35,157 bases of DNA from an uncultured Clostridia bacterium (GCA_944380845.1 CALWIU010000068.1:1-35157), one strand, 5' to 3'; shown: positions 23,912 to 32,219, counted from the first letter of the stretch. The notes: generated by a model from the sequence alone, not told the origin. Numbers and translations are program-made.

Positions 23912-25540
23912 ATGAAAACAGTTATTCTTCATACCGATACCGATCCTGATTACGCCCAAAGAGCCTCTCAAGTTCTGAAAAACGGCGGCCTTGTCGCAAT
24001 TCCGACCGAGACAGTATACGGATTAGCCGCCAATGCGCTGGATGAAAAAGCGGTTGAAAAAATCTATCTCGCCAAAGGACGCCCGTCGGACAATCCTCTG
24101 ATCGTCCATATCTCTTCTTTTGCTGAATGGGAACCACTGGTACAAACCATCCCCGAAAAAGCAAAAAAGATTGCCGACGCGTTCTGGCCGGGTCCATTGA
24201 CCATTATTCTGCCGAAATCCGATCTGGTACCAAACCGTACCAGCGGCAATCTTGCCACCGTGGCGGTTCGCATGCCCGCACATCCGGCAGCACGGGCAAT
24301 CATCGCTGCGTCGGGGCTTCCTCTGGCGGCGCCCAGCGCCAATATTTCCGGATTTCCCAGTCCGACAAAAGCGGAATATGTAATAGACGACATGAACGGG
24401 CGAATCGATATGATTGTCGATGGCGGTGATTCTGCGGTCGGCGTAGAATCTACCGTTATTACATTTGCCGGCGATATGCCCGAAATCCTGCGTCCGGGCG
24501 GGATAACCCCGGAACAGATTGAAGGTGTGATCGGTAAAATCCGCATCAACAGCGCCGTCTTGCACCCGTTGCAAAACGGCGAAAAAGCCGAAAGTCCCGG
24601 CATGAAATACAAGCACTACGCCCCCAAAGCACAAATTACCATCTACACCGGCAGCAAAAAGGGATATTTCCGACTGTTGGAAGAAAAAAAAGCAGAAGGT
24701 ATTTATGCCCTCTGTTTTCAAGAAGATCAAGCGAACTGCCCGGTTCCTTGTGTAACCATGGGCAGTGAAAAAGATCCGCTTTCTCAGGCCGTTCGGCTTT
24801 TTGACGCCCTGCGGGAACTGGATGAGCAGGGAGCGCAAAAAGTACTTGCCCGCTGTCCCGATGAAACCGGCGTCGGCCTTGCCGTTTGCAACCGGCTGTT
24901 CCGCGCGGCTGCGTTTCGTTTCTTCTATGAAGCGCCCATTCTCGGACTGACCGGCGAAAGCGGCGCTGGCAAATCCACCGTCGCCGCGTTTTTTGCAAAC
25001 AATGGTTTTGCCGTGGTAGACTGCGATCAAATCGCCAGACAGGTCGCGGAAAAAGAAGAAATACAAAAACAGCTGGCAGAAGCCTTTGGGCAGGATATTT
25101 GTCAGAACGGCGGACTGAATCGCAAACTGCTTGCTCATAGAGCGTTTTCATCCGAAGAAAAAACTGCCCTGCTGAACCAGATCACCCATCCTGCTATTTT
25201 GCGGCAGACCATAGAGCAGGCGCTGACTTTTTCCCGCTCGGGCAAACCGGTTGTTATCGATGCGCCGCTTCTGTTTTCGACCGGACTGGACAAATTCTGC
25301 GATTGGACAATCGCTGTCACCGCTGATGAAAAAACCCGCCTCCTGCGCATTATGGAGCGTGACAGCATCAGCATGGAAGACGCCAAAAAACGCACGGCAC
25401 GACAGCAGAAGGAAAACTTTGCAGAACGGGCAGATCAACTCGTTTGCAACGATGACAATACAAATTACCGAAACGATCTTATGTCGCTGATAGAGAGGAT
25501 CCGATCATTCGATGAAAAGAACAAGACCCGTCTCCCGTAA
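23912..25540 (+). CDS. Fused threonylcarbamoyl-AMP synthase (Sua5) and dephospho-CoA kinase (CoaE)
   Basis: A 542-residue two-enzyme protein in one open frame. Residues 1-335 are Sua5, which makes threonylcarbamoyl-AMP for the tRNA modification t6A. They show the KGRPSDNPLIVH ligand motif, the PSANISG loop, VESTV, LRPGGIT, the HYAPK hinge (about 232) and the Sua5 C-terminal domain. Residues 340-542 are CoaE, which phosphorylates dephospho-CoA in the last step of CoA synthesis. They show the P-loop GESGAGKST at 348-356, DCDQIARQV and IDAPLLFSTGLD. Each half has its normal length, and no internal stop or ribosome binding site was seen at the joint. ATG at 23912 has AAGGAAG upstream. It overlaps the lytic transglycosylase gene by 29 nt. 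Confidence 0.95.
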   Translation: MKTVILHTDTDPDYAQRASQVLKNGGLVAIPTETVYGLAANALDEKAVEKIYLAKGRPSDNPLIVHISSFAEWEPLVQTIPEKAKKIADAFWPGPLTIILPKSDLVPNRTSGNLATVAVRMPAHPAARAIIAASGLPLAAPSANISGFPSPTKAEYVIDDMNGRIDMIVDGGDSAVGVESTVITFAGDMPEILRPGGITPEQIEGVIGKIRINSAVLHPLQNGEKAESPGMKYKHYAPKAQITIYTGSKKGYFRLLEEKKAEGIYALCFQEDQANCPVPCVTMGSEKDPLSQAVRLFDALRELDEQGAQKVLARCPDETGVGLAVCNRLFRAAAFRFFYEAPILGLTGESGAGKSTVAAFFANNGFAVVDCDQIARQVAEKEEIQKQLAEAFGQDICQNGGLNRKLLAHRAFSSEEKTALLNQITHPAILRQTIEQALTFSRSGKPVVIDAPLLFSTGLDKFCDWTIAVTADEKTRLLRIMERDSISMEDAKKRTARQQKENFAERADQLVCNDDNTNYRNDLMSLIERIRSFDEKNKTRLP

Positions 25541-26096
25541 CAGCGTTACGCTTTTGATAGGCGTACTTTTACTGCTTGGCGCCGTTCTCATTTGTATAAT
25601 TGCCGGACACTTTCTGCAAAACGGCGTACCGCTGAAATACGAATCTATCGTGGAAAAATACAGCAGGGAATATCAAGTCTCCGAACCTCTGATTTATGCC
25701 GTTATCCGAACCGAAAGCGATTTTGATCCGCAAGCCGTTTCCTCGGCGGGAGCTATGGGGCTGATGCAAATGACACCGGAAACCTTTGCCTGGCTGCAAA
25801 GCCGATCCGGAGAATCGCTGCCCGATTCCGCTCTGCTGGAGCCGGAAACATCTATTCGCTACGGCGTGTATTTTCTCTCTATTCTTTCCGAGCGCTTTGA
25901 AGTCACCGACACCGTTCTTGCCGCCTACAATGCCGGCATGAACGCCGTTGCTTCCTGGTTATCCGATCCGGAACATTCCGCTGACGGCAAGCATTTACAG
26001 AATATTCCCTATCCGGAAACAGAATACTATGTTATTAAAGTAAATCGTGCGCTGGCACAATACCGCGCTTTATTAGAACCCATTACAACTTCTTGA
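25512..26096 (+). CDS. Membrane-anchored lytic transglycosylase (SLT domain)
   Basis: A 194-residue protein that should cleave the glycan strands of peptidoglycan outside the cell. One N-terminal membrane anchor (about 13-36) precedes a soluble lytic transglycosylase domain (about 45-185). The catalytic Glu is E68 in RTESDFDPQAVS, followed by SAGAMGLMQMTP and AYNAGMNAV, both standard SLT motifs. The start overlaps the end of the fused sua5-coaE gene by 29 nt, with GAGAGGATC upstream. A coaE-slt order is, as I recall, common in Clostridia, which supports the CoaE reading of the fused gene's second half. Confidence 0.94.
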   Translation: MKRTRPVSRNSVTLLIGVLLLLGAVLICIIAGHFLQNGVPLKYESIVEKYSREYQVSEPLIYAVIRTESDFDPQAVSSAGAMGLMQMTPETFAWLQSRSGESLPDSALLEPETSIRYGVYFLSILSERFEVTDTVLAAYNAGMNAVASWLSDPEHSADGKHLQNIPYPETEYYVIKVNRALAQYRALLEPITTS

Positions 26097-26106
26097 GGTG
26101 ATCCAT

Positions 26107-27510
26107 ATGTCTGAAGAAAAAAACAACGCAGTTGAACAGTTGAAAAAAAAGCTGCTCTTTACCAATGAGCACGCCGATGAAATCCTTTCCGAACAGGATA
26201 AACGCGGCGCAGATGAGTTTTGCGAAGGGTACAAAGATTTCCTTGACACAGCAAAAACAGAAAGAGAAGCGGCGCGCGAAATTCTGCGATTAGCGGAAGA
26301 AAATGGCTATACGCCTTTTGTAAAGGGCAGCTCCTACCGCCCCGGTGACAAGATCAGTTTTTCTATTCATGGAAAAGCTGTCATCCTCACGGTATTCGGC
26401 AAGCATCCCCTGGCCGATGGCGTCCGTATTGCCGCCGCTCACATCGATTCGCCCCGACTGGATCTGAAGCCCAATCCCCTGTATGAAGATTCAGATATCG
26501 CATACTTCAAGACCCACTATTACGGCGGTATCCGCAAATATCAATGGCCGACAGTCCCGCTGGCGCTTCACGGCGTTGTCTGCAAAAAGGACGGCAGTAA
26601 AATTTATGTAAAAATCGGCGAAGAACCGGGAGAACCAAAATTTGTCATCAGTGATCTTTTGCCCCATCTGGGAGCCAAGCAAGGGCAGCGCAAACTGGCA
26701 GAAGGCATTCTCGGCGAAGAACTGAATATCATCATTGGATCCCGCCGATTCAAGGACTGCCCTTCCGATGCGGTCAAGCTGGCGATTATGGATCTTCTGT
26801 ACGAGCAATACGGCTTTACCGAAAAAGATTTTCAAAGCGCTGAGCTGGAAGCAGTGCCCGCCTATTCGGCTGACGATATCGGTTTTGACCGCAGCATGAT
26901 CGGTGCTTACGGACAAGACGACCGCGTCTGCGCCTATCCGGCGGTTATGGCGTCCATTGATGCCGAAATTCCCGAATACACCTGTCTTTCGGTGCTGACG
27001 GACAAAGAAGAGATCGGCAGCGAAGGCAATACCGGTCTGGAATCCCGTTATCTCGCTCAGTTTATCGAAGATCTGGCGCAGGGAGAAAATACAGATGTCA
27101 ACGATGTACTGCGCAACAGCCTCTGTCTATCTGCCGATGTCAATGCCGCCTATGACCCCACCTTTTCGGATGTTTTTGAGAAGCGCAATACGGCGCAAAT
27201 CAATCACGGCGTAGTGATCACCAAATACACCGGTGCGCGCGGAAAAAGCGGAACCAACGATGCGCCTGCCGAATTTATGGCATGGGTACGCGCTGTTCTG
27301 GAAAACGGCAATGTCCTGTGGCAAACCGGCGAGCTGGGCAAAGTAGATGAAGGCGGCGGCGGAACCGTAGCGAAATTCATTTCTCATCTTGGTGTTCAAA
27401 CCGTTGATCTCGGCGTTCCGGTTCTTTCCATGCACGCGCCTTACGAAATCACCGCTAAATACGATATCTATATGGCATACCGTGCCTTTTGTGAGTTTTT
27501 CAAGAACTAA
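26107..27510 (+). CDS. M18 family aminopeptidase
   Basis: A 467-residue zinc aminopeptidase of family M18, usually favouring acidic N-terminal residues. Metal ligand segments are all present: H112 in AAHIDSPR, the GQDDRVCAYP Asp, TDKEEIGSEGNTG with its catalytic Glu, SADVNAAYDP and a C-terminal SMHAPYE His. No signal peptide is seen, so it is cytoplasmic and likely recycles peptides. The ATG at 26107 has GAGGTGATC at good spacing; the GTG three codons earlier would overlap that site. It is 10 bp after the transglycosylase gene and is the last gene before the terminator at 27554. Confidence 0.96.
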   Translation: MSEEKNNAVEQLKKKLLFTNEHADEILSEQDKRGADEFCEGYKDFLDTAKTEREAAREILRLAEENGYTPFVKGSSYRPGDKISFSIHGKAVILTVFGKHPLADGVRIAAAHIDSPRLDLKPNPLYEDSDIAYFKTHYYGGIRKYQWPTVPLALHGVVCKKDGSKIYVKIGEEPGEPKFVISDLLPHLGAKQGQRKLAEGILGEELNIIIGSRRFKDCPSDAVKLAIMDLLYEQYGFTEKDFQSAELEAVPAYSADDIGFDRSMIGAYGQDDRVCAYPAVMASIDAEIPEYTCLSVLTDKEEIGSEGNTGLESRYLAQFIEDLAQGENTDVNDVLRNSLCLSADVNAAYDPTFSDVFEKRNTAQINHGVVITKYTGARGKSGTNDAPAEFMAWVRAVLENGNVLWQTGELGKVDEGGGGTVAKFISHLGVQTVDLGVPVLSMHAPYEITAKYDIYMAYRAFCEFFKN

Positions 27511-27553
27511 CGGAACAGCACCGGCTTTGCCCTTGTAGCTATTTTATCATTCT

Positions 27554-27595
27554 ACCCGCCTGCTTTGACAAACTACCATGGCAGGCGGTTTTTCT
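27554..27595 (+). terminator. Terminator of the prfA operon
   Basis: CCGCCTGC (27556-27563) and GCAGGCGG (27581-27588) form an 8-bp stem followed by five T. It lies about 45 bases after the M18 stop codon. No gene is seen between it and the next promoter at 27711. Confidence 0.85.
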
Positions 27596-27710
27596 CGCTT
27601 TTGCGTTCATGATAATGGAAAAAACAATACGCAGGAGAAAAATACATTCGTTCCGGTTCCGGAAGCGCCGGTTCTTCTGTTTTTCCTGATGTGTATGTCC
27701 CCTCTTTCGA

Positions 27711-27739
27711 TTGACTTTTTACAAAAAATAGACTATACT
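27711..27739 (+). promoter_or_regulatory. SigA-type promoter of the ATP-grasp gene
   Basis: TTGACT (27711-27716), a 17-bp spacer and TATACT (27734-27739), about 30 bp before the start codon. Confidence 0.85.
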
Positions 27740-27768
27740 TAGATTGTTTGAACAAAGGATGTGACAAA

Positions 27769-28794
27769 ATGAAAAAGGATTTCCATGCGCTGATGCGGAG
27801 AATCGGTTCCGCCAGTTTCAAAAGAATGGGTCAGAATATCGATATTATCCATGGGGAAACCGGTGTTTCCAAAGCCTATTTGCTTTTTGATATGCTTCGC
27901 TGCACGGCAGTTTATAACACCGGGTATCTTGATTACCGCGTGTTCGGCTTTGCCGAGAACCGTGACCCTGCCAACCGCCGCACCTATATGACAATGCACC
28001 ACAATTCCGTACTGTCCAATAAACTCAACAATCGTGACGCCATCGGTGTGTTTATCGACAAGCCCCGTTTCAACAAGCGTTTTGCCGATTTTTTAGGCAG
28101 GGACTATATTTTGCTTGACGAATGTACCGCAGACGATTTCTGCCGGTTCTGCAAAGGCAGAGATTCTGTATTTGCCAAGGTGACCGACTCTTTCGGCGGT
28201 CAGGGATTGGAAAAAGTAGCACTGACAGAAGATACCGATTGCCATGAACTGTACCAGCGGCTGTTATCGGAACATAAAACACTTGTAGAAGAAACCATTC
28301 GTCAACACCCGGTCATGGAAAGCCTGTGTCCCGGCAGTGTTAATACGCTGCGTGTGGTTACGGTGCTGAAGGACGGTGAACCGCATTTTGTTTACGCTCT
28401 TTTGCGAGCGGGCAACGGTAAAAACAGTTTTGACAACATCACGACCGGTGGGATGTACGCCCTGATCGACAAAAACGATGTCATCTCCAAACGGGCGTTT
28501 TGCGACAAAAAATCCGCTTATTATGAAACCCATCCGGTCAGCGGCGTTCGTTTTGCCGATTTTAAGATTCCTTTTTATAAAGAAGCCATTGCCCTTTGCA
28601 TGAAAGCCGCCACTGTCGAACCGCGGGTCGGTTATGTCGGGTGGGATGTTGCCATTACCGAAAAAGGTCCGCTTTTGGTGGAAGGCAATCACTTGCCCTC
28701 TTATGACCTTTGCCAAAACCATGGATTAAACAACAGCAAAACCGGCTACCTGCCGATTTTTACTGAAATATTGGGCGAAGATTTCTTCCGCTGA
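27769..28794 (+). CDS. ATP-grasp protein of the sugar-transfer-associated type
   Basis: A 341-residue ATP-grasp enzyme; this superfamily ligates a carboxylate to an amine or thiol using ATP. The sequence pattern fits the sugar-transfer-associated ATP-grasp group: an SFGGQGLEKV nucleotide loop, ETIRQHPVMESLCPGSVNTLRVVT (two adjoining blocks at about 175-200), a DNITTGGM metal-site segment and a VEGNHLPSYD end. Substrate and product are unknown, though relatives lie in surface polysaccharide loci. Here it stands alone with its own promoter and no glycosyltransferase neighbours. The ATG at 27769 follows AAAGGATGTG; a start seven codons earlier is less likely. Confidence 0.88.
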   Translation: MKKDFHALMRRIGSASFKRMGQNIDIIHGETGVSKAYLLFDMLRCTAVYNTGYLDYRVFGFAENRDPANRRTYMTMHHNSVLSNKLNNRDAIGVFIDKPRFNKRFADFLGRDYILLDECTADDFCRFCKGRDSVFAKVTDSFGGQGLEKVALTEDTDCHELYQRLLSEHKTLVEETIRQHPVMESLCPGSVNTLRVVTVLKDGEPHFVYALLRAGNGKNSFDNITTGGMYALIDKNDVISKRAFCDKKSAYYETHPVSGVRFADFKIPFYKEAIALCMKAATVEPRVGYVGWDVAITEKGPLLVEGNHLPSYDLCQNHGLNNSKTGYLPIFTEILGEDFFR

Positions 28795-28810
28795 GCCGCG
28801 GCAGAAACCG

Positions 28811-28850
28811 GCAAAGAAAGTTCCGGTGTTTGCCTGCACCTTTTCTTTGC
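28811..28850 (+). other. Stem-loop after the ATP-grasp gene
   Basis: GCAAAGAAA (28811-28819) and TTTCTTTGC (28842-28850) are perfect 9-bp arms, 16 bases after the stop codon. No U-tract follows, but the strong terminator at 28861 is close. Confidence 0.45.
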
Positions 28851-28860
28851 TGACTTAGAC

Positions 28861-28897
28861 AAAAAAAGATCGACGATTTTCATCGCCGATCTTTTTT
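28861..28897. terminator. Bidirectional terminator between the ATP-grasp gene and prfB
   Basis: A stem (AAAAAAGATCG with CGATCTTTTTT, one internal mismatch) has T runs in both directions. It serves the convergent plus-strand ATP-grasp gene and the minus-strand prfB gene, whose stop codon is at 28909. Confidence 0.92.
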
Positions 28898-28908
28898 AAT
28901 TGAAAATT

Positions 28909-30042
28909 TTAATCATTTTCCGCTTTAGCGGCTAATTTTTCCTGAGACTGCATTTTCAAATAGGCATTGATAAACCCGTCCAGATCACCGTCCATTACCG
29001 CATTGATATTGCCGTTTTCATAACCGGTTCGATGATCTTTTACCAAAGTATAGGGCATAAAGACATAAGAACGGATCTGACTGCCCCAACCGATTTCCTT
29101 TTGATCGCCTTTGATATCTTCGATCTTATCCAAATTTTCCCGTTCTTTGATCTCAACCAGCTTGGACTTCAGCATCTTCATGGCAACCTCACGGTTCTGA
29201 TGCTGGCTGCGCTCAACCTGACAGGAAACAACGATACCGGTGGGAATATGCGTCAAACGAACGGCAGAAGAGGTTTTATTCACCTTCTGGCCGCCGGCGC
29301 CGCTGGCACGATATACATCCATTTTGATGTCTTCCGGCTTGATTTCCACTTCAACATTATCATCGATCTCCGGCATAACCTCCAGAGAAGCAAAAGAAGT
29401 ATGCCGCCGGCCGGACGCGTCAAAGGGCGACACACGAACCAGACGATGGATGCCCATTTCGCTTTTCAGATACCCATAGGCGTTTTCACCCTCCACCAAA
29501 ACACTGGCGGATTTGATGCCGGCTTCTTCACCGTCCAGGATATCCAGCGTCGAGACCTTAAAGCCATGCCGTTCACCCCAGCGGATATACATACGATACA
29601 GCATCAGCGCCCAATCCTGCGCTTCCGTGCCCCCAGCTCCGGCATGGAAATTCAAAATGGCATTGTTGCTGTCATATTCGCCGGAAAGCAGCGTTGTCAG
29701 GGTCAGGCGGTCGATCTCCTCCTGTACCTTATTCACGCCTGCACGGCATTCCTCCAAAAGGCTCTCATCGCCTTCCTCATTGGCAAGCTCAATCAGGGTC
29801 AGCGTGTCCTCATATTGACTTTTGATGTTCTCATAATCGGCGACTTTATTTTTCAACGCGCTGGTTCGCTGCAACACTTTCTGAGAATTTTCCAAATCAT
29901 CCCAAAAACCATCCTGCGCAGCTTCCGCTTCCAAGGTTGCGATTTCCTCGCGCATTTTATCCAAACCCAGCGCCTCCGCTAAATCTTTCAGCGGTTTTTC
30001 CGACTCCAGAAGAGTCAGGCGCAATTCCTCAAATTGCAGCAT
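28909..30042 (-). CDS. prfB: Peptide chain release factor 2 (no programmed frameshift)
   Basis: RF2 ends translation at UGA and UAA. The 377-residue protein has the SPF recognition tripeptide in VRVSPFDASGRRHTS and the GGQ motif in SGAGGQKVNKTSS. In most bacteria prfB needs a +1 frameshift at a CUU-UGA site near codon 25; here the frame is continuous from ATG to stop. The matching segment reads LAEALGLDKMREEI with no UGA codon, so the autoregulatory shift is missing. I chose the ATG at 30042, with AAAGGA at about 8 nt; an earlier in-frame start 12 codons upstream lacks such a site. A perfect consensus promoter lies at 30147-30175. Confidence 0.97.
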   Translation of the reverse strand: MLQFEELRLTLLESEKPLKDLAEALGLDKMREEIATLEAEAAQDGFWDDLENSQKVLQRTSALKNKVADYENIKSQYEDTLTLIELANEEGDESLLEECRAGVNKVQEEIDRLTLTTLLSGEYDSNNAILNFHAGAGGTEAQDWALMLYRMYIRWGERHGFKVSTLDILDGEEAGIKSASVLVEGENAYGYLKSEMGIHRLVRVSPFDASGRRHTSFASLEVMPEIDDNVEVEIKPEDIKMDVYRASGAGGQKVNKTSSAVRLTHIPTGIVVSCQVERSQHQNREVAMKMLKSKLVEIKERENLDKIEDIKGDQKEIGWGSQIRSYVFMPYTLVKDHRTGYENGNINAVMDGDLDGFINAYLKMQSQEKLAAKAEND

Positions 30043-30146
30043 ACTGTCTGTCCTTTCAAAAAAATAAACTGTATTCATGCTGATGACGCATTATATTAAC
30101 GCATGACAAAAGCTCCCCGTGTATCAAAAAATACTCATACCCATAT

Positions 30147-30175
30147 ATTATAAGCAAGTCGCACCGCCTTGTCAA
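30147..30175 (-). promoter_or_regulatory. Consensus SigA promoter of prfB
   Basis: A perfect TTGACA (complement of 30170-30175), exactly 17 bp, and a perfect TATAAT (complement of 30147-30152). This is the strongest promoter match in the window, about 105 bp before the prfB start. Confidence 0.93.
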
Positions 30176-30247
30176 ATAGAATCCCTTCCCTTTTGCCGCA
30201 AAGAAGATCGGAAATAAAAGATTTTTATAATTTATACAATAATATCA

Positions 30248-30276
30248 TTGAATTTTTTTCGCCTATCGGTTAAAAT
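30248..30276 (+). promoter_or_regulatory. Promoter of the RING-like/galU/MBL/rlmD operon
   Basis: TTGAAT (30248-30253), a 17-bp spacer and TAAAAT (30271-30276), about 30 bp before the start at 30306. It is divergent from the prfB promoter. Confidence 0.75.
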
Positions 30277-30305
30277 ATCCCTAATACAAAGGAAGGATCC
30301 TGCTT

Positions 30306-31289
30306 ATGACTTGGAAAAATGCGGAATGTCCCGTTTGCCATCATATTTTTACAGAAGATGACGATGTTGTCTTTTGCCCCGACTGCGGTACCCCTCATCA
30401 TCGCGCCTGTTGGGAGCAGCAGCAACACTGCGCCAACGAAGCGCTGCACGGCACGGGCTTTACCTGGGTAAACCCTCATGAAGAACCTCCCAAAAAGACT
30501 GCTTCCGCCCCCGCTGCCAAGCGGATTCGATGCGGAAACTGTGGGAGCTGGAACGAACCGGGAACCAATGTTTGCACAAATTGCGGTGAACGGATCGAAA
30601 AAAAGAACGGCAGTTTTTCGCCGGCGAACGGGAAAGGGCCCTCTCGAGGAGGCTTTTTTGACACGGATTTAAACCCCGATGTCGTCCCCTCCAATGTGCT
30701 GATCGACGGCATTCCCGCAGAAGAAGAAGCCGCCTATATCGGTCCGGGAAGCACACGATATCTGCTGAGCTTTATCCATCAGGATCGCGACAACGCAAAA
30801 ATCGGTTGGAACTGGGCTGCGGCGCTGTTCTCTCCTCTTTGGCTGTTTTACCGTAAAATGTATCTGTGGGGCTTTGTGTGGCTGCTTGCCTATCTTCTCG
30901 TCAGCACATTAACCACCGAACCGGGACTGCTGGATATCTTTTTAAATATGATGCGTATCAGCACGGAAACGGGCAGTTTACAGGCAGCGCAAAGTTATAT
31001 GTATCAGGCAATGGAAGCCTTGCCGCCGCTGGCATTTTGGCAGCAGGCACTTTCATCGGTTTTTCAGGCGGGCAGCATGGTTGTCATGGGCCTTTTCGGC
31101 GACCGGATGTATAAAGAAAAAACCAGACGGTCGATCCTGAAACTGCGCGCAAAAGCAAGCTCCATGCCGGAATATATGAGTCTTCTTCAAAAGAAAGGCG
31201 GTGTATCCATTCTTATGCCGCTGCTTTCTATCGTTCTTTATATTTTTATCAATTATCTTGCCATTCTTCTTGCATCTTTATTCCAATAA
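30306..31289 (+). CDS. Membrane protein with prokaryotic RING-like domain, zinc ribbon and DUF2628 region
   Basis: A 327-residue protein of three parts. Residues 8-42 form a binuclear treble-clef finger of the prokaryotic RING type: C8, C11, C24, C27, H31/H32, C35 and a C-terminal H41/C42. A zinc ribbon follows with C76, C79, C90 and C93 (RCGNCG and CTNCGE). After a linker, residues about 155-205 match DUF2628 (GWNWAAALFSPLWLFYRKMYLWGF), with more membrane helices to about 325. The function is unknown. RING-like domains in bacteria have been linked to protein-interaction roles; E3 ligase activity cannot be claimed. It is the first gene of an operon with galU, 23 bp ahead. Confidence 0.9.
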   Translation: MTWKNAECPVCHHIFTEDDDVVFCPDCGTPHHRACWEQQQHCANEALHGTGFTWVNPHEEPPKKTASAPAAKRIRCGNCGSWNEPGTNVCTNCGERIEKKNGSFSPANGKGPSRGGFFDTDLNPDVVPSNVLIDGIPAEEEAAYIGPGSTRYLLSFIHQDRDNAKIGWNWAAALFSPLWLFYRKMYLWGFVWLLAYLLVSTLTTEPGLLDIFLNMMRISTETGSLQAAQSYMYQAMEALPPLAFWQQALSSVFQAGSMVVMGLFGDRMYKEKTRRSILKLRAKASSMPEYMSLLQKKGGVSILMPLLSIVLYIFINYLAILLASLFQ

Positions 31290-31311
31290 CCAATTTCAAT
31301 AAGGGAGTGCT

Positions 31312-32193
31312 ATGACGATGAAAATTACAAAAGCTGTTATTCCTGCGGCAGGGCTGGGAACCCGGGTGCTTCCCGCTTCCAAAGCGGTGCCAAAAGAGAT
31401 GTTGAATATTGTCGATAAACCCGCCATTCAATATCTGGTTGAAGAAGCGGCAGCGGCAGGAATTACCGACATTTTGATTATTACCAACCGGGGCAAAGAG
31501 GTCATTGAAAATCACTTCGATTATTCCTTTGAGCTGGAAGCCGGTCTGCGCGGCAATCCCGCCAAAAAGGAAATTTATGATGAGGTGCACGCCGTAGCAG
31601 ATTTAGCGAACATCTATTATGTTCGTCAAAAAGAGACAAACGGTCTGGCTCATGCGCTGCTGAAAGCGGAAGCCTTTGCAGCCGGCGAACCCTTTGCGGT
31701 GCTCTATGGCGATGATATTATTATCGGCGAAGACCCGGCGGCAGCTCAGCTCATACGAGCCTATGAGAAATACGGGAAATGCACCGTCGGCGTCAATGAA
31801 TGCCCGAGAGAAGAAATTCACAAATACTGCTCGCTGGATGTCACCCCGCTGGAAGATCGGGTCATGACCGTTCACCGCATCATTGAAAAGCCAACAGACG
31901 ATGAAATCATGTCCCTGTTTGCCATTTTAGGCAGAAATGTTTTGTCGCCTGAAATTTTCGATTACATCCGTGCAACACCGCCGAACCCGAAAAGCGGCGA
32001 AGTATACTTAACCGACGCGTTCAATACCATGGCGGCAGAGGGAAAATTGACCGCAGTCAACTTTACCGGCAAACGCTATGATATGGGCGACAAATTCGGC
32101 ATTATGGAAGCCAACTGCGAGGTTGCGATCAATCACCCGCAAATTGGTGAAAAATTCAAAGCCTATCTCAAAGAGCTGGTTAAAACCTTTTGA
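31312..32193 (+). CDS. galU: UTP--glucose-1-phosphate uridylyltransferase
   Basis: GalU makes UDP-glucose from UTP and glucose-1-phosphate, a precursor for glycans, glycolipids and galactose use. The 293-residue protein has the nucleotide-binding signature AAGLGTRVLPASKAVPKEML (about 11-30), a GDDIIIGEDP metal/nucleotide motif, and KPTDDEIMSLFAILGRNVLSP and GEVYLTDAFNTMA typical of the family. Length is normal. Two nearby ATG codons (31312 and 31318) are both possible; AAGGGAG is a little close to the first and a little far from the second. It lies 23 bp after the RING-like membrane gene and 26 bp before the metallo-hydrolase. Confidence 0.97.
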   Translation: MTMKITKAVIPAAGLGTRVLPASKAVPKEMLNIVDKPAIQYLVEEAAAAGITDILIITNRGKEVIENHFDYSFELEAGLRGNPAKKEIYDEVHAVADLANIYYVRQKETNGLAHALLKAEAFAAGEPFAVLYGDDIIIGEDPAAAQLIRAYEKYGKCTVGVNECPREEIHKYCSLDVTPLEDRVMTVHRIIEKPTDDEIMSLFAILGRNVLSPEIFDYIRATPPNPKSGEVYLTDAFNTMAAEGKLTAVNFTGKRYDMGDKFGIMEANCEVAINHPQIGEKFKAYLKELVKTF

Positions 32194-32219
32194 CAACACC
32201 CCCTTGAGGAGGAAAAAAC

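Noticed and set aside
24023-25138. A 371-codon open frame on the minus strand opposite sua5-coaE
   Set aside because: Antisense shadow of a gene with clear motifs; no domain or start signal.
29032-29982. A 316-codon open frame on the plus strand opposite prfB
   Set aside because: Antisense shadow of prfB with no recognisable product.
30043-30305. A possible riboswitch or leader peptide between prfB and the RING-like gene
   Set aside because: The interval is explained by two divergent promoters; no conserved riboswitch features or attenuator stem were found.
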